A DNA stretch of 64,000 bases from Pseudosulfitobacter pseudonitzschiae. Its GTDB lineage: Bacteria > Pseudomonadota > Alphaproteobacteria > Rhodobacterales > Rhodobacteraceae. This document shows, one piece after another, positions 45,111-52,170 of the stretch. The stretch spans positions 3,348,001-3,412,000 of the forward strand of contig NZ_CP022415.1 of assembly GCF_002222635.1 (NCBI RefSeq), read 5' to 3'. A program made the translations under genes and the position numbers. Each line of letters begins with the position of its first letter. Positions within the stretch are counted from its first letter, which is position 1. The notes under the pieces were generated by a model. That model made no database searches. It was not told the origin of the DNA and saw only the letters and a program-made list of their open reading frames with translations.

Positions 45111-47207
45111 ATGGACGGCGAAATCGGCTCGCTTCAGCGTTTGTTTTATCCGCGCTCTATCGCAGTGATCGGGGCATCGTCGGACCCGGGCAAGATCGGC
45201 GGCAGACCGATCGACTTTCTCAAGCGCTCAGGCTTCGAAGGGCGCATCGTTCCGGTGAATCCAAAGGCGGCCACGGTTCAGGGGCTTCCTGCCTTTCGAT
45301 CGATCGGCGATGCGGGTCAGGTCGATCTGGCCATCTGCGCCGTGCCCGGTAAGTTTGCAGAACAGGTGGTCGATGAATGCGTGGCCGCCAGCGTCGGCGC
45401 ACTGGTCATGTTCTCTTCCGGCTTTGCAGAGCTGGGCGACGAAGGCCGCGAAATCCAGGAGCGGATGGCCGCCAAGGCCCGCGCCGGAGGCATGCGCATG
45501 GTCGGGCCGAACTGCATGGGCGTGGCCACGATGAGCACCGGCATGGTCGCGACCTTCCACCCCGCCTTTGCCAAGGTCGAAACCCTGCCCCGCGACGGTC
45601 GCATTGCGCTAATCAGTCAGTCCGGCGCCTTTGGCGGGCTCTGCGTCCAGATGGCAAACAACCGGGGTATTGGCATTTCCCACATGGTCACGACTGGCAA
45701 CGAAGGGGACGTGGACGTTTCCGATGCCCTGGCCGAATTGGCGCAGGACCCCAACGTCGACGTGATCCTGATCTACCTCGAAGGGTGCCGCAACGGTCCC
45801 GGCTTGATCCGAGCCCTGGAAATCGCCCGCGCCAATCGCAAGCCGGTGGTCGCCGTGAAGCTGGGCCGGACCGAGGTAGGGGCCGAAGCCGCGCAGTCCC
45901 ACACCGCCGCACTGGCCGGGTCGGACGCCGTGTTCGACGCCATGTTCCGCCAGTTCGGAGTCTACCGCGCCCGCAACATCGAAGAGTTCCTCGATATCGG
46001 CTGCGCCCTCTCCATTGGCGGCCTTCCTGCGAACAACCGGATCGCGATTGTCACCCCTTCGGGCGGAGTCGGCATCCTTATGGCTGACGAGGCAGAGGAG
46101 CGCGGACTGGACGTCGCGCCCTTGCCTGAAACGGTGCAGCGCCGGTTCAAGGAGCTGATCCCCTTCGCCGGCGTCCGCAATCCGCTGGACGTGACCGCGC
46201 AGGTGGTCTCAGACTTGACGTTGTTCGAACAGGCCCTTGAACTGGTCCTCACGGAAACCGATTTCGGCAGCGTCGTATGTTTCCTCGGGGCCGCGACCAA
46301 CGACCCGAACCACGGCAAAGTCCTGCTCGAAAGCTGGGACCGCGTGCGCGCCGCGCATCCCGATCGACTGATGATCGCGCCGGGGATGCATCCGCCTGAA
46401 GTCGCGCGAGGTCTAGAAGCCAAGGGAACATATGCCCCGATCGAGCCGACCTACGGTCCGCGGGCCGTGGCAGCCGCATGGTACTTTACGCAGAGCTTTG
46501 CGAACGCCGTGGACCGGCCCGCCGTGACGGCCGGAAGCCAACTGCCCAAAGGTCAGTTGAACGAAATCGAGGCAATGGATGTTCTGGGCGCGGCTGGGCT
46601 GCCTGTCATCACCGAACGGCTGGCCAAGACTGCCGAAGAGGCCGTCACCGCCGCAAGAGAGATCGGCTTCCCAGTCGTGATGAAATTGCTGTCGCCGGAT
46701 ATCCTGCACAAGTCCGACATCGGGGGAGTGAAGCTGGGCCTGCGAGACGAAGCCGCGGTCCACGCCGCCTTCGCCGCGATCATGGAGGCCGGAGCCACTG
46801 TGGCAGACGCCCGGATTGACGGCTGCGTCGTCGCGCCAATGGTCTCGGGCGACGGGGTCGAAACGATACTGGGCGTCACAATCGACCCGACTTTCGGGCC
46901 GGTTGTCATGTTCGGTCTGGGCGGCGTTCTGGTCGAGGCCATGGGCGACGTCAGCTTCCGCGTCGCACCGGTCGACCACATGCAGGCGCGCGCCATGATC
47001 GACGAAATACGGGCCCGCAAGGTGCTGGACGGTGTCCGGGGCGCTCCGCCCTCCGATCTCGGGGCGCTGGCCGATGCCATTGTCGCCCTTTCCGTGTTCG
47101 CAGCAGCCCATGCCGATCAGCTGGTTTCGATCGAGGCAAACCCGGTGCTGGTCCGGCCGGATGGTCAGGGGGCCATCGCTTTGGATGCCGTTGTCGTGAC
47201 CAAATGA
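45111..47207 (+). CDS. ADP-forming acyl-CoA synthetase (acetate-CoA ligase family)
   Basis: This 698-residue enzyme couples ATP hydrolysis to ADP with formation of an acyl-CoA. Domains in order: CoA-binding Rossmann-like domain (residues 10-140; SIAVIGASSDPGKIGGRPID), two ligase/flavodoxin-like domains with the phosphohistidine segment QSHTAALAGSDAVFDAMF near residue 263, and an ATP-grasp domain from about 480 (FPVVMKLLSPDILHKSDIGG near 521; GLGGVLVEAMGDVSFRVAP near 602). GGGAGAG precedes ATG 45,111; a longer frame into the DUF1254 gene is not accepted. In this cluster it probably activates the imported acid. Confidence 0.9.
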   Translation: MDGEIGSLQRLFYPRSIAVIGASSDPGKIGGRPIDFLKRSGFEGRIVPVNPKAATVQGLPAFRSIGDAGQVDLAICAVPGKFAEQVVDECVAASVGALVMFSSGFAELGDEGREIQERMAAKARAGGMRMVGPNCMGVATMSTGMVATFHPAFAKVETLPRDGRIALISQSGAFGGLCVQMANNRGIGISHMVTTGNEGDVDVSDALAELAQDPNVDVILIYLEGCRNGPGLIRALEIARANRKPVVAVKLGRTEVGAEAAQSHTAALAGSDAVFDAMFRQFGVYRARNIEEFLDIGCALSIGGLPANNRIAIVTPSGGVGILMADEAEERGLDVAPLPETVQRRFKELIPFAGVRNPLDVTAQVVSDLTLFEQALELVLTETDFGSVVCFLGAATNDPNHGKVLLESWDRVRAAHPDRLMIAPGMHPPEVARGLEAKGTYAPIEPTYGPRAVAAAWYFTQSFANAVDRPAVTAGSQLPKGQLNEIEAMDVLGAAGLPVITERLAKTAEEAVTAAREIGFPVVMKLLSPDILHKSDIGGVKLGLRDEAAVHAAFAAIMEAGATVADARIDGCVVAPMVSGDGVETILGVTIDPTFGPVVMFGLGGVLVEAMGDVSFRVAPVDHMQARAMIDEIRARKVLDGVRGAPPSDLGALADAIVALSVFAAAHADQLVSIEANPVLVRPDGQGAIALDAVVVTK

Positions 47208-47267
47208 GAAAAAATGCGTTCCAGGGTCAGCACTCAAGACAAGAACATGACAATGGCAGAAATGTAG

Positions 47268-47576
47268 ATGGCATATGTCCGCAGGTGTGATAACCCCGCA
47301 ACGGTCGTGAAATACGGCACCGTCAAGCGCGAAGACGAGAACGGTGAGGAACGCCAGATCCTCTATATGCCTTGGTGCTTTCCCCTCGGACAACAACTTT
47401 GTCGCTCCTTGATGCCTGTCATAGACACCATCGGCGGTCAAAGGAGAGCGCGGTGGAATATCGCGATTGACCTGTCACTCTACACAGGCCCGCCGGAAAG
47501 CCCACAATCGCTCGATACTTGGCGTCTCGCTCATGTGGATTTTCCGGCTACCGTTGCACAGCCAGGCCCCGCTTGA
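47268..47576 (+). CDS. hypothetical protein at the cargo/backbone junction
   Basis: This 102-residue open frame begins MAYVRRCDNPATVVKYGTVK and contains LYMPWCFPLGQQLCRSLMPV. Codon use is less G+C-rich at third positions than in the neighbouring CoA ligase gene. I see no family, ribosome site or membrane segment. It lies at the border between the catabolic cargo and the mobilization genes and may be a relic. Confidence 0.3.
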   Translation: MAYVRRCDNPATVVKYGTVKREDENGEERQILYMPWCFPLGQQLCRSLMPVIDTIGGQRRARWNIAIDLSLYTGPPESPQSLDTWRLAHVDFPATVAQPGPA

Positions 47577-47647
47577 CATCGCCCCTCATAAGGCAGGGGA
47601 AGGCGGGGCCGGGGGATAACAGTGAACGAATGGTCGGAATGGTCGCC

Positions 47648-47833
47648 TCACGACTCGTCGCGCTGGCGATCCGAGTCCTTGGGCGCTTCCGTTTCCTGCG
47701 CCTGCGGAGTTTCCGCCTTCTCTGGCGCTTTGGCAAGCTCATCCAGAAAGCCAGAGTCTTCCATGTCTCGCACGGTGCTCTGAATTTGCTCTACAATCTG
47801 GTCAATGAAGCTTTTCTCTGTGTTCATGGTCAT
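47648..47833 (-). CDS. small acidic protein downstream of mobA
   Basis: This 61-residue product begins MTMNTEKSFIDQIVEQIQST and has a Pro/Ala/Glu-rich acidic tail. AAAGGAC lies before the start, and it follows mobA by 14 bases on the same strand, so it probably belongs to the mobilization operon. The N-terminal half could form an amphipathic helix. No function is known to me. Confidence 0.5.
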   Translation of the reverse strand: MTMNTEKSFIDQIVEQIQSTVRDMEDSGFLDELAKAPEKAETPQAQETEAPKDSDRQRDES

Positions 47834-47847
47834 GTCCTTTCGTTTGC

Positions 47848-49545
47848 TTAGAATTTCGGGCCGTTTGACAACGGCGCGGGGGTCGTGTCGTTTGGCTTCG
47901 GGTTGCTCTGCTCAGCTTCTTGCCGGTGTGTAGATCGCTGGGTCAGCCAGCCTCCAACAGCCGTCGCAAATCCGCCTGTTGCCGCTCCAAGTCGCGCAAG
48001 CGTTTCTCCAAGTCGGTCGCGAAGCGATTGAACGCGCGATGCAAAGTCTCGAACTCGTTCGGCGAGGCGCTGGCGTTCTTCAAACCAGTCTCGAATGTCG
48101 TGTTCAGTTCTTCGACAGCGCGCAGCAATGCGGTCTCGAAGGGCGTCAGTTGCGGATGTGTCATGGCTTACCTCGTTACTGCGGTCTCGACGCAGACGTT
48201 GCCGCCGTTCAGGTTGGGGATCGGACAATCGGCGAGCGTAACGCCGCCCGGAAGGCTCAGAACCCGGCCTAATCTGCCAGGGCCATGGGTTACTCTCGTT
48301 CCTTCGAGGCCGAAGCTCGCCAGCCCCGGCGCGGGCGTCGTGTTCTGCGGGTCGGGAAAGGTCAGTTGCACCGCCATCAAGAGCACCCAGAAGGTCAGCA
48401 AGACCCCGACCAGATAGGTCGGCAGCATGGTTTTCCACGTCACCGTGCGCCATTCTTTCCGGCTGCCTTCCAGTTCTGCCATTGCTTGCCGTATCTTGCG
48501 GGCCTGTTCCTCGACCTGATTGGCCGTCCGGTCGTGGATCATCTCGCTCAGCTTTTCGAGGTCGCGCAAATCGCGCATGATTTTTTGCTCCGCGGCATTC
48601 AACGCTTGCGACAAACGCTGCTCGAAGTCGTTCAACATCTCCTGGGTCTGGGCTTCGGTGGTGTGCGTTTGGGTCTCGACCTTCGCTTGCAGGCTTTGCA
48701 GCAAAGTATTCATCTGCGGTCCAGTATTCATGGAATATCCTGTCTTCGAGGCGGAATGTGTTCTGGCTGTCGGATGTGCCCGCGACGCGCATGGTGATGC
48801 GGGTGTCACGCTTGCGGGGCTTGCCACCACGGGCCTCGTCGGCCTCCGCTTTGCGGCGTTTTTCAAGCTGCTTGTCGGTCAGCGGTTTGAATTCTAGGCC
48901 ATCCAAGTCGGCCAAGGCGGCGTAGACATCGGCATGATTGCGGATATCACCGGCTTCGACCCGCTGGATGATCAGCGTCTGAATCGTTTCCTTGATCTGT
49001 TTCCGGTCACCAAAATCGAACACCGGCTTGACCATGCGCTTGCGGGAAGGCTCCTCCGGGTTGATCCAACCCGCGCGGGCATTCCAATAGTCGCGAAAGG
49101 CGTTGAAATAGGCCTCTGATCCGGGCGGCGCAGGGTTGAACGAGCGGTTGCCGTGCAGTTCCACGCGCGGGATCAGGAAATGCAGCTCGACATTGCCCAT
49201 GTGTTTATGGCGCACCCAGAGGATATTCGCCTGATCCCCAGCCAGCCCTGCAAAGGCGGCTTTTTCGAAATCGGCCATCACAGCCGCCTGCTGTGCCTCG
49301 GAGGGATCGTCGTCAACATGGAAGGCCACCACGCCGCTGGTGTAGCGCCATTTCCGGGTGTTGCTGTCGATCAGGGCGCGGGTCAGATCGGGATTGCCTG
49401 ACAGAATCTCTGGCAGCACATCCCGGCAGATGGTCTGGCCAGCAATGCGCTTGCGGTCTTCGGTATAGGCTGCGACCTCCTCGGCCAGCAGGTACTCAAC
49501 AGCCGCCGCACCCGAGCCATCACCATGCTGAAAGAAGCGGACCAT
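47848..49545 (-). CDS. mobA: relaxase MobA of a ColE1-like mobilization system
   Basis: This 565-residue relaxase should nick the transfer origin and carry the strand into a recipient. The N-terminal part has the relaxase motif RHKHMGNVELHFLIPRVEL near residue 110, with the histidines that hold the metal. Tyrosines for nicking occur near the N-terminus (AVEYLLAEEVAAY). The C-terminal 250 residues are rich in Arg, Asp, Gly and Ala because two other genes are encoded in other frames there. The start forms an ATGATGG overlap with mobC. It looks intact, so the element could be mobilised by a helper conjugative system. Confidence 0.88.
   Translation of the reverse strand: MVRFFQHGDGSGAAAVEYLLAEEVAAYTEDRKRIAGQTICRDVLPEILSGNPDLTRALIDSNTRKWRYTSGVVAFHVDDDPSEAQQAAVMADFEKAAFAGLAGDQANILWVRHKHMGNVELHFLIPRVELHGNRSFNPAPPGSEAYFNAFRDYWNARAGWINPEEPSRKRMVKPVFDFGDRKQIKETIQTLIIQRVEAGDIRNHADVYAALADLDGLEFKPLTDKQLEKRRKAEADEARGGKPRKRDTRITMRVAGTSDSQNTFRLEDRIFHEYWTADEYFAAKPASEGRDPNAHHRSPDPGDVERLRAAFVASVECRGAKNHARFARPRKAERDDPRPDGQSGRGTGPQDTASNGRTGRQPERMAHGDVENHAADLSGRGLADLLGALDGGATDLSRPAEHDARAGAGELRPRRNESNPWPWQIRPGSEPSGRRYARRLSDPQPERRQRLRRDRSNEVSHDTSATDALRDRIAARCRRTEHDIRDWFEERQRLAERVRDFASRVQSLRDRLGETLARLGAATGGFATAVGGWLTQRSTHRQEAEQSNPKPNDTTPAPLSNGPKF
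47943..48164 (-). CDS. MobD/MbeD-like protein inside mobA
   Basis: This 73-residue protein is read from a different frame within mobA. It begins MTHPQLTPFETALLRAVEEL and continues with a long helix (LHRAFNRFATDLEKRLRDLE, then RQQADLRRLLEAG), a coiled-coil-like pattern as in MbeD/MobD of ColE1 plasmids. It starts three bases after the mobB stop. The overlapping arrangement mobA/mobB/mobD is the same as in ColE1, which is the main support. Confidence 0.7.
   Translation of the reverse strand: MTHPQLTPFETALLRAVEELNTTFETGLKNASASPNEFETLHRAFNRFATDLEKRLRDLERQQADLRRLLEAG
48168..48731 (-). CDS. mobB: MobB-like protein inside mobA
   Basis: This 187-residue protein is encoded wholly within mobA in another frame. 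Residues 1-100 form a long charged helix (LNDFEQRLSQALNAAEQKIM, then MIHDRTANQVEEQARKIRQA). A membrane segment follows (TYLVGVLLTFWVLLMAVQL near residue 115) and then a short exported-side domain. In ColE1-type plasmids MobB stabilises the relaxase and anchors it to the membrane. I start it at ATG 48,731; earlier in-frame residues are low-complexity products of the mobA frame. It is followed closely by the mobD-like gene. Confidence 0.78.
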   Translation of the reverse strand: MNTGPQMNTLLQSLQAKVETQTHTTEAQTQEMLNDFEQRLSQALNAAEQKIMRDLRDLEKLSEMIHDRTANQVEEQARKIRQAMAELEGSRKEWRTVTWKTMLPTYLVGVLLTFWVLLMAVQLTFPDPQNTTPAPGLASFGLEGTRVTHGPGRLGRVLSLPGGVTLADCPIPNLNGGNVCVETAVTR

Positions 49546-49901
49546 CATCGGGAATGCTCCGCGACGATCTCGGCAAGCTGGCGGTTCAGCGCCATCAGCA
49601 ACGTGCGGACGGCGATCAGGTCGATTTCGCGCCCCGCTTTGCGATCGGTGTTCATGGCGCGGGCGATCTGGTTCAAATTGCCGCCCGCGCGCCCAACCGC
49701 CGCGAGCAGCACCGGATCGACATCCGGTGGCCGCAAGCGCCGCTGCATGGGTTCTTCAGACAGAACGTGGCGGGCATAGTCGGACAGGGATCGCTCCTGA
49801 GAGCGGGCTTTGCACAGCCATGCAGCACGCTCCTCCTCTGTGCAGCGCACCCGCAAAACCAGTTCGCGCACCACACGAGGTTTCGGCTCTCGCTTATTCA
49901 T
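49545..49901 (-). CDS. mobC: mobilization accessory protein MobC
   Basis: This 118-residue protein helps the relaxase open DNA at oriT. The pattern LVLRVRCTEEERAAWLCKAR, then SLSDYARHVLSEEPMQRR is a ribbon-helix-helix type DNA-binding region, and VGRAGGNLNQIARAMNTDRK near residue 75 is the classic MobC block. AGGTGG precedes ATG 49,901. The gene leads the mobilization operon, and a large hairpin that could be oriT lies 70 bases upstream. Confidence 0.85.
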   Translation of the reverse strand: MNKREPKPRVVRELVLRVRCTEEERAAWLCKARSQERSLSDYARHVLSEEPMQRRLRPPDVDPVLLAAVGRAGGNLNQIARAMNTDRKAGREIDLIAVRTLLMALNRQLAEIVAEHSR

Positions 49902-49968
49902 ACCGGCCACCTAACGCGCTCTGCGCGCCGGGTTTGGGGTCGAGGGGAAAGGGCCTGCCCATTCCCTC

Positions 49969-50006
49969 GCAAGGTGCATGTCGCGTAGCCACATGCGTAA
50001 CCTTGC
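49969..50006. other. candidate origin of transfer (oriT) hairpin
   Basis: GCAAGGT-GCATGT (49,969-49,981) and ACATGC-GTA-ACCTTGC (49,991-50,006) form an inverted repeat around a nine-base loop. Thirteen pairs form, with a three-base bulge. It lies upstream of mobC, where oriT is found in related mobilization regions. I cannot identify the nick site. Confidence 0.5.
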
Positions 50007-50036
50007 TCTCTTTCTCTGAGGACAGACTGGGGCAAT

Positions 50037-51125
50037 TCATGGGTTGCCTCCCGACCGAAGCAACGCATGTGTCAGCTCTCCGACCAAGCCGTCGAGAACG
50101 GCGATCTGTCTGGCTTCTTTTCGGACCATCCCTGCAAACGAAGCAGCTGCGTTTTTCCTGCCAAAGGGGCCATCCCTCTGCGAATTTCGATCCGCCACGA
50201 TCAGACAAAGCGCGGTCCTGGCCTCGCCAATTTGCGTGCATCTCTCTCGCCATAACCGGCTGGAAATGCCCAGTTCATAGGCGCGATCATGCGCCGCTCG
50301 CGTGACTGTTTTCCAATCAGGCGGACCACCACAGGCATACAGATCAATGTACTCGCCCAGCAGTGGTCCCGCCAAAAGCCGGGCATGGGCCGGGCTGGTG
50401 TTCAACCGGCCTTCTTCCCTCGGTTTCTCAGCGATACGAATTTTCTTTTTCTTTTCTTCATTCGTATTGAGTCGGACATTTTCGTCTGACTCGACGGTCA
50501 TTTCTGGCTGACCGCCAACCGCCGAAAAATCTGCAAGCACGGCTTCCAACGCCTCGGCGACTCCCTGCATTTTTTTGAAGTCGCTCAGCTCGGTTGGGCG
50601 ACGGCGCGGCAAGATACAGGTGGCCGCCTCATCGGCATCAACGTTTTCCAGATCCCGTATCTGCCGGAAGAGGCCTTGAATATGCTCGCGCAGCAGCTTG
50701 CGCTCTTCATCGGCCCGCATCTGCCGACTGGCCAAAGCGCGAACGTACTCCGCCTGCTCGATAAGCGGGGCCAGATTGATACCTGCTGCACGCTTAATTA
50801 CACCCTCGACGCGGTCACCGGAGCGACTTTTGCGCTCTGGGTACGTGCGCTTTATCAGCCCCACGTCAACAAGTTCAGCTTCGATCCGCCCGACCTGTCG
50901 TTTTGACACACGAAAGACTGTTCCAAGCCGCTCCAATGAATACCAGATGGCGCAGATCCGGCCTTGCTGGAAATCGGACGCCTGACAGTTATCAATCGCG
51001 AATTCGAGATATCTAAGTGCTCCGCTCGAAAGGCCGAGCGCAATCCTCGCCTGCTGTAGCAGCAGCTTCAGTCGGAATGGTGGAATGCCATCCGGCAAAC
51101 CGCCATGTGTGAGCTGCTGCGTCAT
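50037..51125 (-). CDS. repC: RepC-like plasmid replication initiator
   Basis: This 362-residue protein resembles the RepC initiators of alphaproteobacterial repABC plasmids. The N-terminal domain contains GIPPFRLKLLLQQARIALGL and the DNA-binding segment FRVSKRQVGRIEAELVDVGL near residue 78. Its C-terminal domain has the RepC-like NSQRDGPFGRKNAAASFAGM segment and ends with MVRKEARQIAVLDGLVGELT. No repA or repB partition genes are present, so this is an orphan repC. In repABC plasmids the replication origin lies inside repC. I start it at ATG 51,125; 51,140 is possible. It suggests the island was once, or can become, a replicating circle. Confidence 0.78.
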   Translation of the reverse strand: MTQQLTHGGLPDGIPPFRLKLLLQQARIALGLSSGALRYLEFAIDNCQASDFQQGRICAIWYSLERLGTVFRVSKRQVGRIEAELVDVGLIKRTYPERKSRSGDRVEGVIKRAAGINLAPLIEQAEYVRALASRQMRADEERKLLREHIQGLFRQIRDLENVDADEAATCILPRRRPTELSDFKKMQGVAEALEAVLADFSAVGGQPEMTVESDENVRLNTNEEKKKKIRIAEKPREEGRLNTSPAHARLLAGPLLGEYIDLYACGGPPDWKTVTRAAHDRAYELGISSRLWRERCTQIGEARTALCLIVADRNSQRDGPFGRKNAAASFAGMVRKEARQIAVLDGLVGELTHALLRSGGNP

Positions 51126-51147
51126 GACCGCACCTCCCATCCCGAGC

Positions 51148-51176
51148 TTGCGGGAATCCGGGGTTTCTGGTAGTCA
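51148..51176 (+). promoter_or_regulatory. candidate promoter of an antisense RNA upstream of repC
   Basis: TTGCGG (51,148-51,153) and TAGTCA (51,171-51,176) are separated by 17 bases on the plus strand, pointing away from repC. A transcript would start near 51,183 and reach the hairpin at 51,200-51,232. Confidence 0.4.
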
Positions 51177-51182
51177 GGAAGG

Positions 51183-51241
51183 GCAATGAACTTTTGTTTG
51201 TCGTCGGAAAGGGCTGCAACCCTTCCGGCGACTTTCTTTTG
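51183..51241 (+). ncRNA. candidate repABC-type antisense RNA (ctRNA) with terminator
   Basis: In repABC plasmids a short RNA, about 55-60 bases, is transcribed against the repC leader and limits RepC synthesis. Here a plus-strand transcript from the promoter at 51,148 would be about 59 bases. It would end in a stem with arms GTCGTCGGAAAGGG and CCCTTCCGGCGAC, followed by TTTCTTTT. Position, strand, length and terminator all fit. The sequence identity to known ctRNAs is not tested. Confidence 0.5.
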
Positions 51242-51278
51242 GGTCAGTGTGCTCCCGGAAAAGTTGGGACCGTGCCTT

Positions 51279-51344
51279 GTAAGCCATTGATTTCTTATGA
51301 CGGCACTACTTGGAACTTTTTGTGGTAAGCCCTTGTAATTTCTT
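51279..51344. repeat. imperfect direct repeats next to the right attachment site
   Basis: GTAAGCC-A-TTG-ATTTCTT (51,279-51,296) and GTAAGCC-C-TTGTA-ATTTCTT (51,325-51,344) differ by one base and a two-base gap. They lie just inside attR and could be integrase arm-binding sites. Confidence 0.4.
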
Positions 51345-51355
51345 GGTTCGCCCCG

Positions 51356-51372
51356 TCCTGCCGGGGTCACCA
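51356..51372 (+). repeat. right attachment site (attR), copy of the tRNA-Arg 3' end
   Basis: TCCTGCCGGGGTCACCA matches the tRNA end at 21,665-21,681 at 16 of 17 positions, in direct orientation. The preceding GGTTCG also matches but with a different spacing. The chromosomal Anbu gene ends 27 bases beyond. A simple hairpin is an alternative reading, because CCCCG and CGGGG flank it, but no T-run follows. Confidence 0.7.
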
Positions 51373-51398
51373 GTGTACCTCTGGGACCGGACGCCTGT

Positions 51399-52136
51399 TC
51401 AGTCTTTCAGCGTGTAGCTGGGCAGTTGCAGGAAAGCATCCTTCAGCGCGTCGCCCCAGCCGTTCGAGATTGCCTGATAGACGCTGTCGGTGGCGTCGAT
51501 GCGGGTCAGGCGCATGGGGTTCAGGCTGTCGCGTTCATAGATCATCAGATCAAATGGCAACCCGACGCTGAGGTTGGATTTCACTGTCGAATCAAATGAT
51601 ACCAACAGCAGTTTAACAGCGTCTTCGAAGCTCATCTCGCGGTCGTAGGTCCGCACGAGGATGGGCTTGCCGTATTTGGTTTCGCCGATCTGGAAGAAGG
51701 GCGTGTCGTCGGTGATCTCGATGAAGTTGCCTTCGGGGTAGATCAGGAAAATCGTGGGTTTGCCGGTGCCGATCTGCCCGCCGAGAATCACCGACGCGCG
51801 GAACTGGTCTGCGGCGCCCTGACCGTTGGGCGACGAGTTCACGATGACTTCGTTCAGGGTGTCACCGACAAGGCGCGCCACCTGAAACATGGTGGACTGG
51901 CGCAGGATCGACGGGTCGCGTTCTTCGGTGGTTTTCGAGCGTTCTTCCAGCAGGCTGATCATCGCTTGGGTTGTGGCAAGGTTGCCTGCTGTCATGATTA
52001 CAATGGACCGCTCGCCCGGCACCTCGAAGCTGAACATCTTGCGGGTCACGGCAAAATTGTCGACGCCTGCGCTGGTGCGTGTGTCGGCCATAAAGACCAG
52101 ACCTTTATCAAGTCGCATTCCAACGCAGTAAGTCAT
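51399..52136 (-). CDS. Anbu, bacterial proteasome-like protease
   Basis: This 245-residue protein is an Anbu-type member of the proteasome/HslV superfamily. The mature-like start MTYCVGMRLDKGLVFMADTR has the second-position threonine that serves as nucleophile once methionine is removed, and SIVIMTAGNLATTQAMISLL follows near residue 45. I start it at ATG 52,136 for this reason; a longer frame would hide the nucleophile. It is the last gene of an operon with ATP-grasp, alpha-E and transglutaminase-like genes, the usual Anbu partners. Substrates and role are not settled. Confidence 0.9.
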   Translation of the reverse strand: MTYCVGMRLDKGLVFMADTRTSAGVDNFAVTRKMFSFEVPGERSIVIMTAGNLATTQAMISLLEERSKTTEERDPSILRQSTMFQVARLVGDTLNEVIVNSSPNGQGAADQFRASVILGGQIGTGKPTIFLIYPEGNFIEITDDTPFFQIGETKYGKPILVRTYDREMSFEDAVKLLLVSFDSTVKSNLSVGLPFDLMIYERDSLNPMRLTRIDATDSVYQAISNGWGDALKDAFLQLPSYTLKD

Positions 52137-52170
52137 GATGAGTAATCCACAGCAGATTCGATGCTTGTGA

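Noticed and set aside
46413-47441. 342-codon minus-strand frame opposite the CoA ligase gene
   Set aside because: Runs through ATP-grasp coding DNA in antisense, with no protein family features.
51351-51367. The CCCCG/CGGGG hairpin as a simple terminator for the Anbu operon
   Set aside because: No T-run follows on the minus strand, and the segment matches the tRNA-Arg end over 16 of 17 bases. I keep the att-site reading, with the hairpin as a possible side effect of the tRNA sequence.
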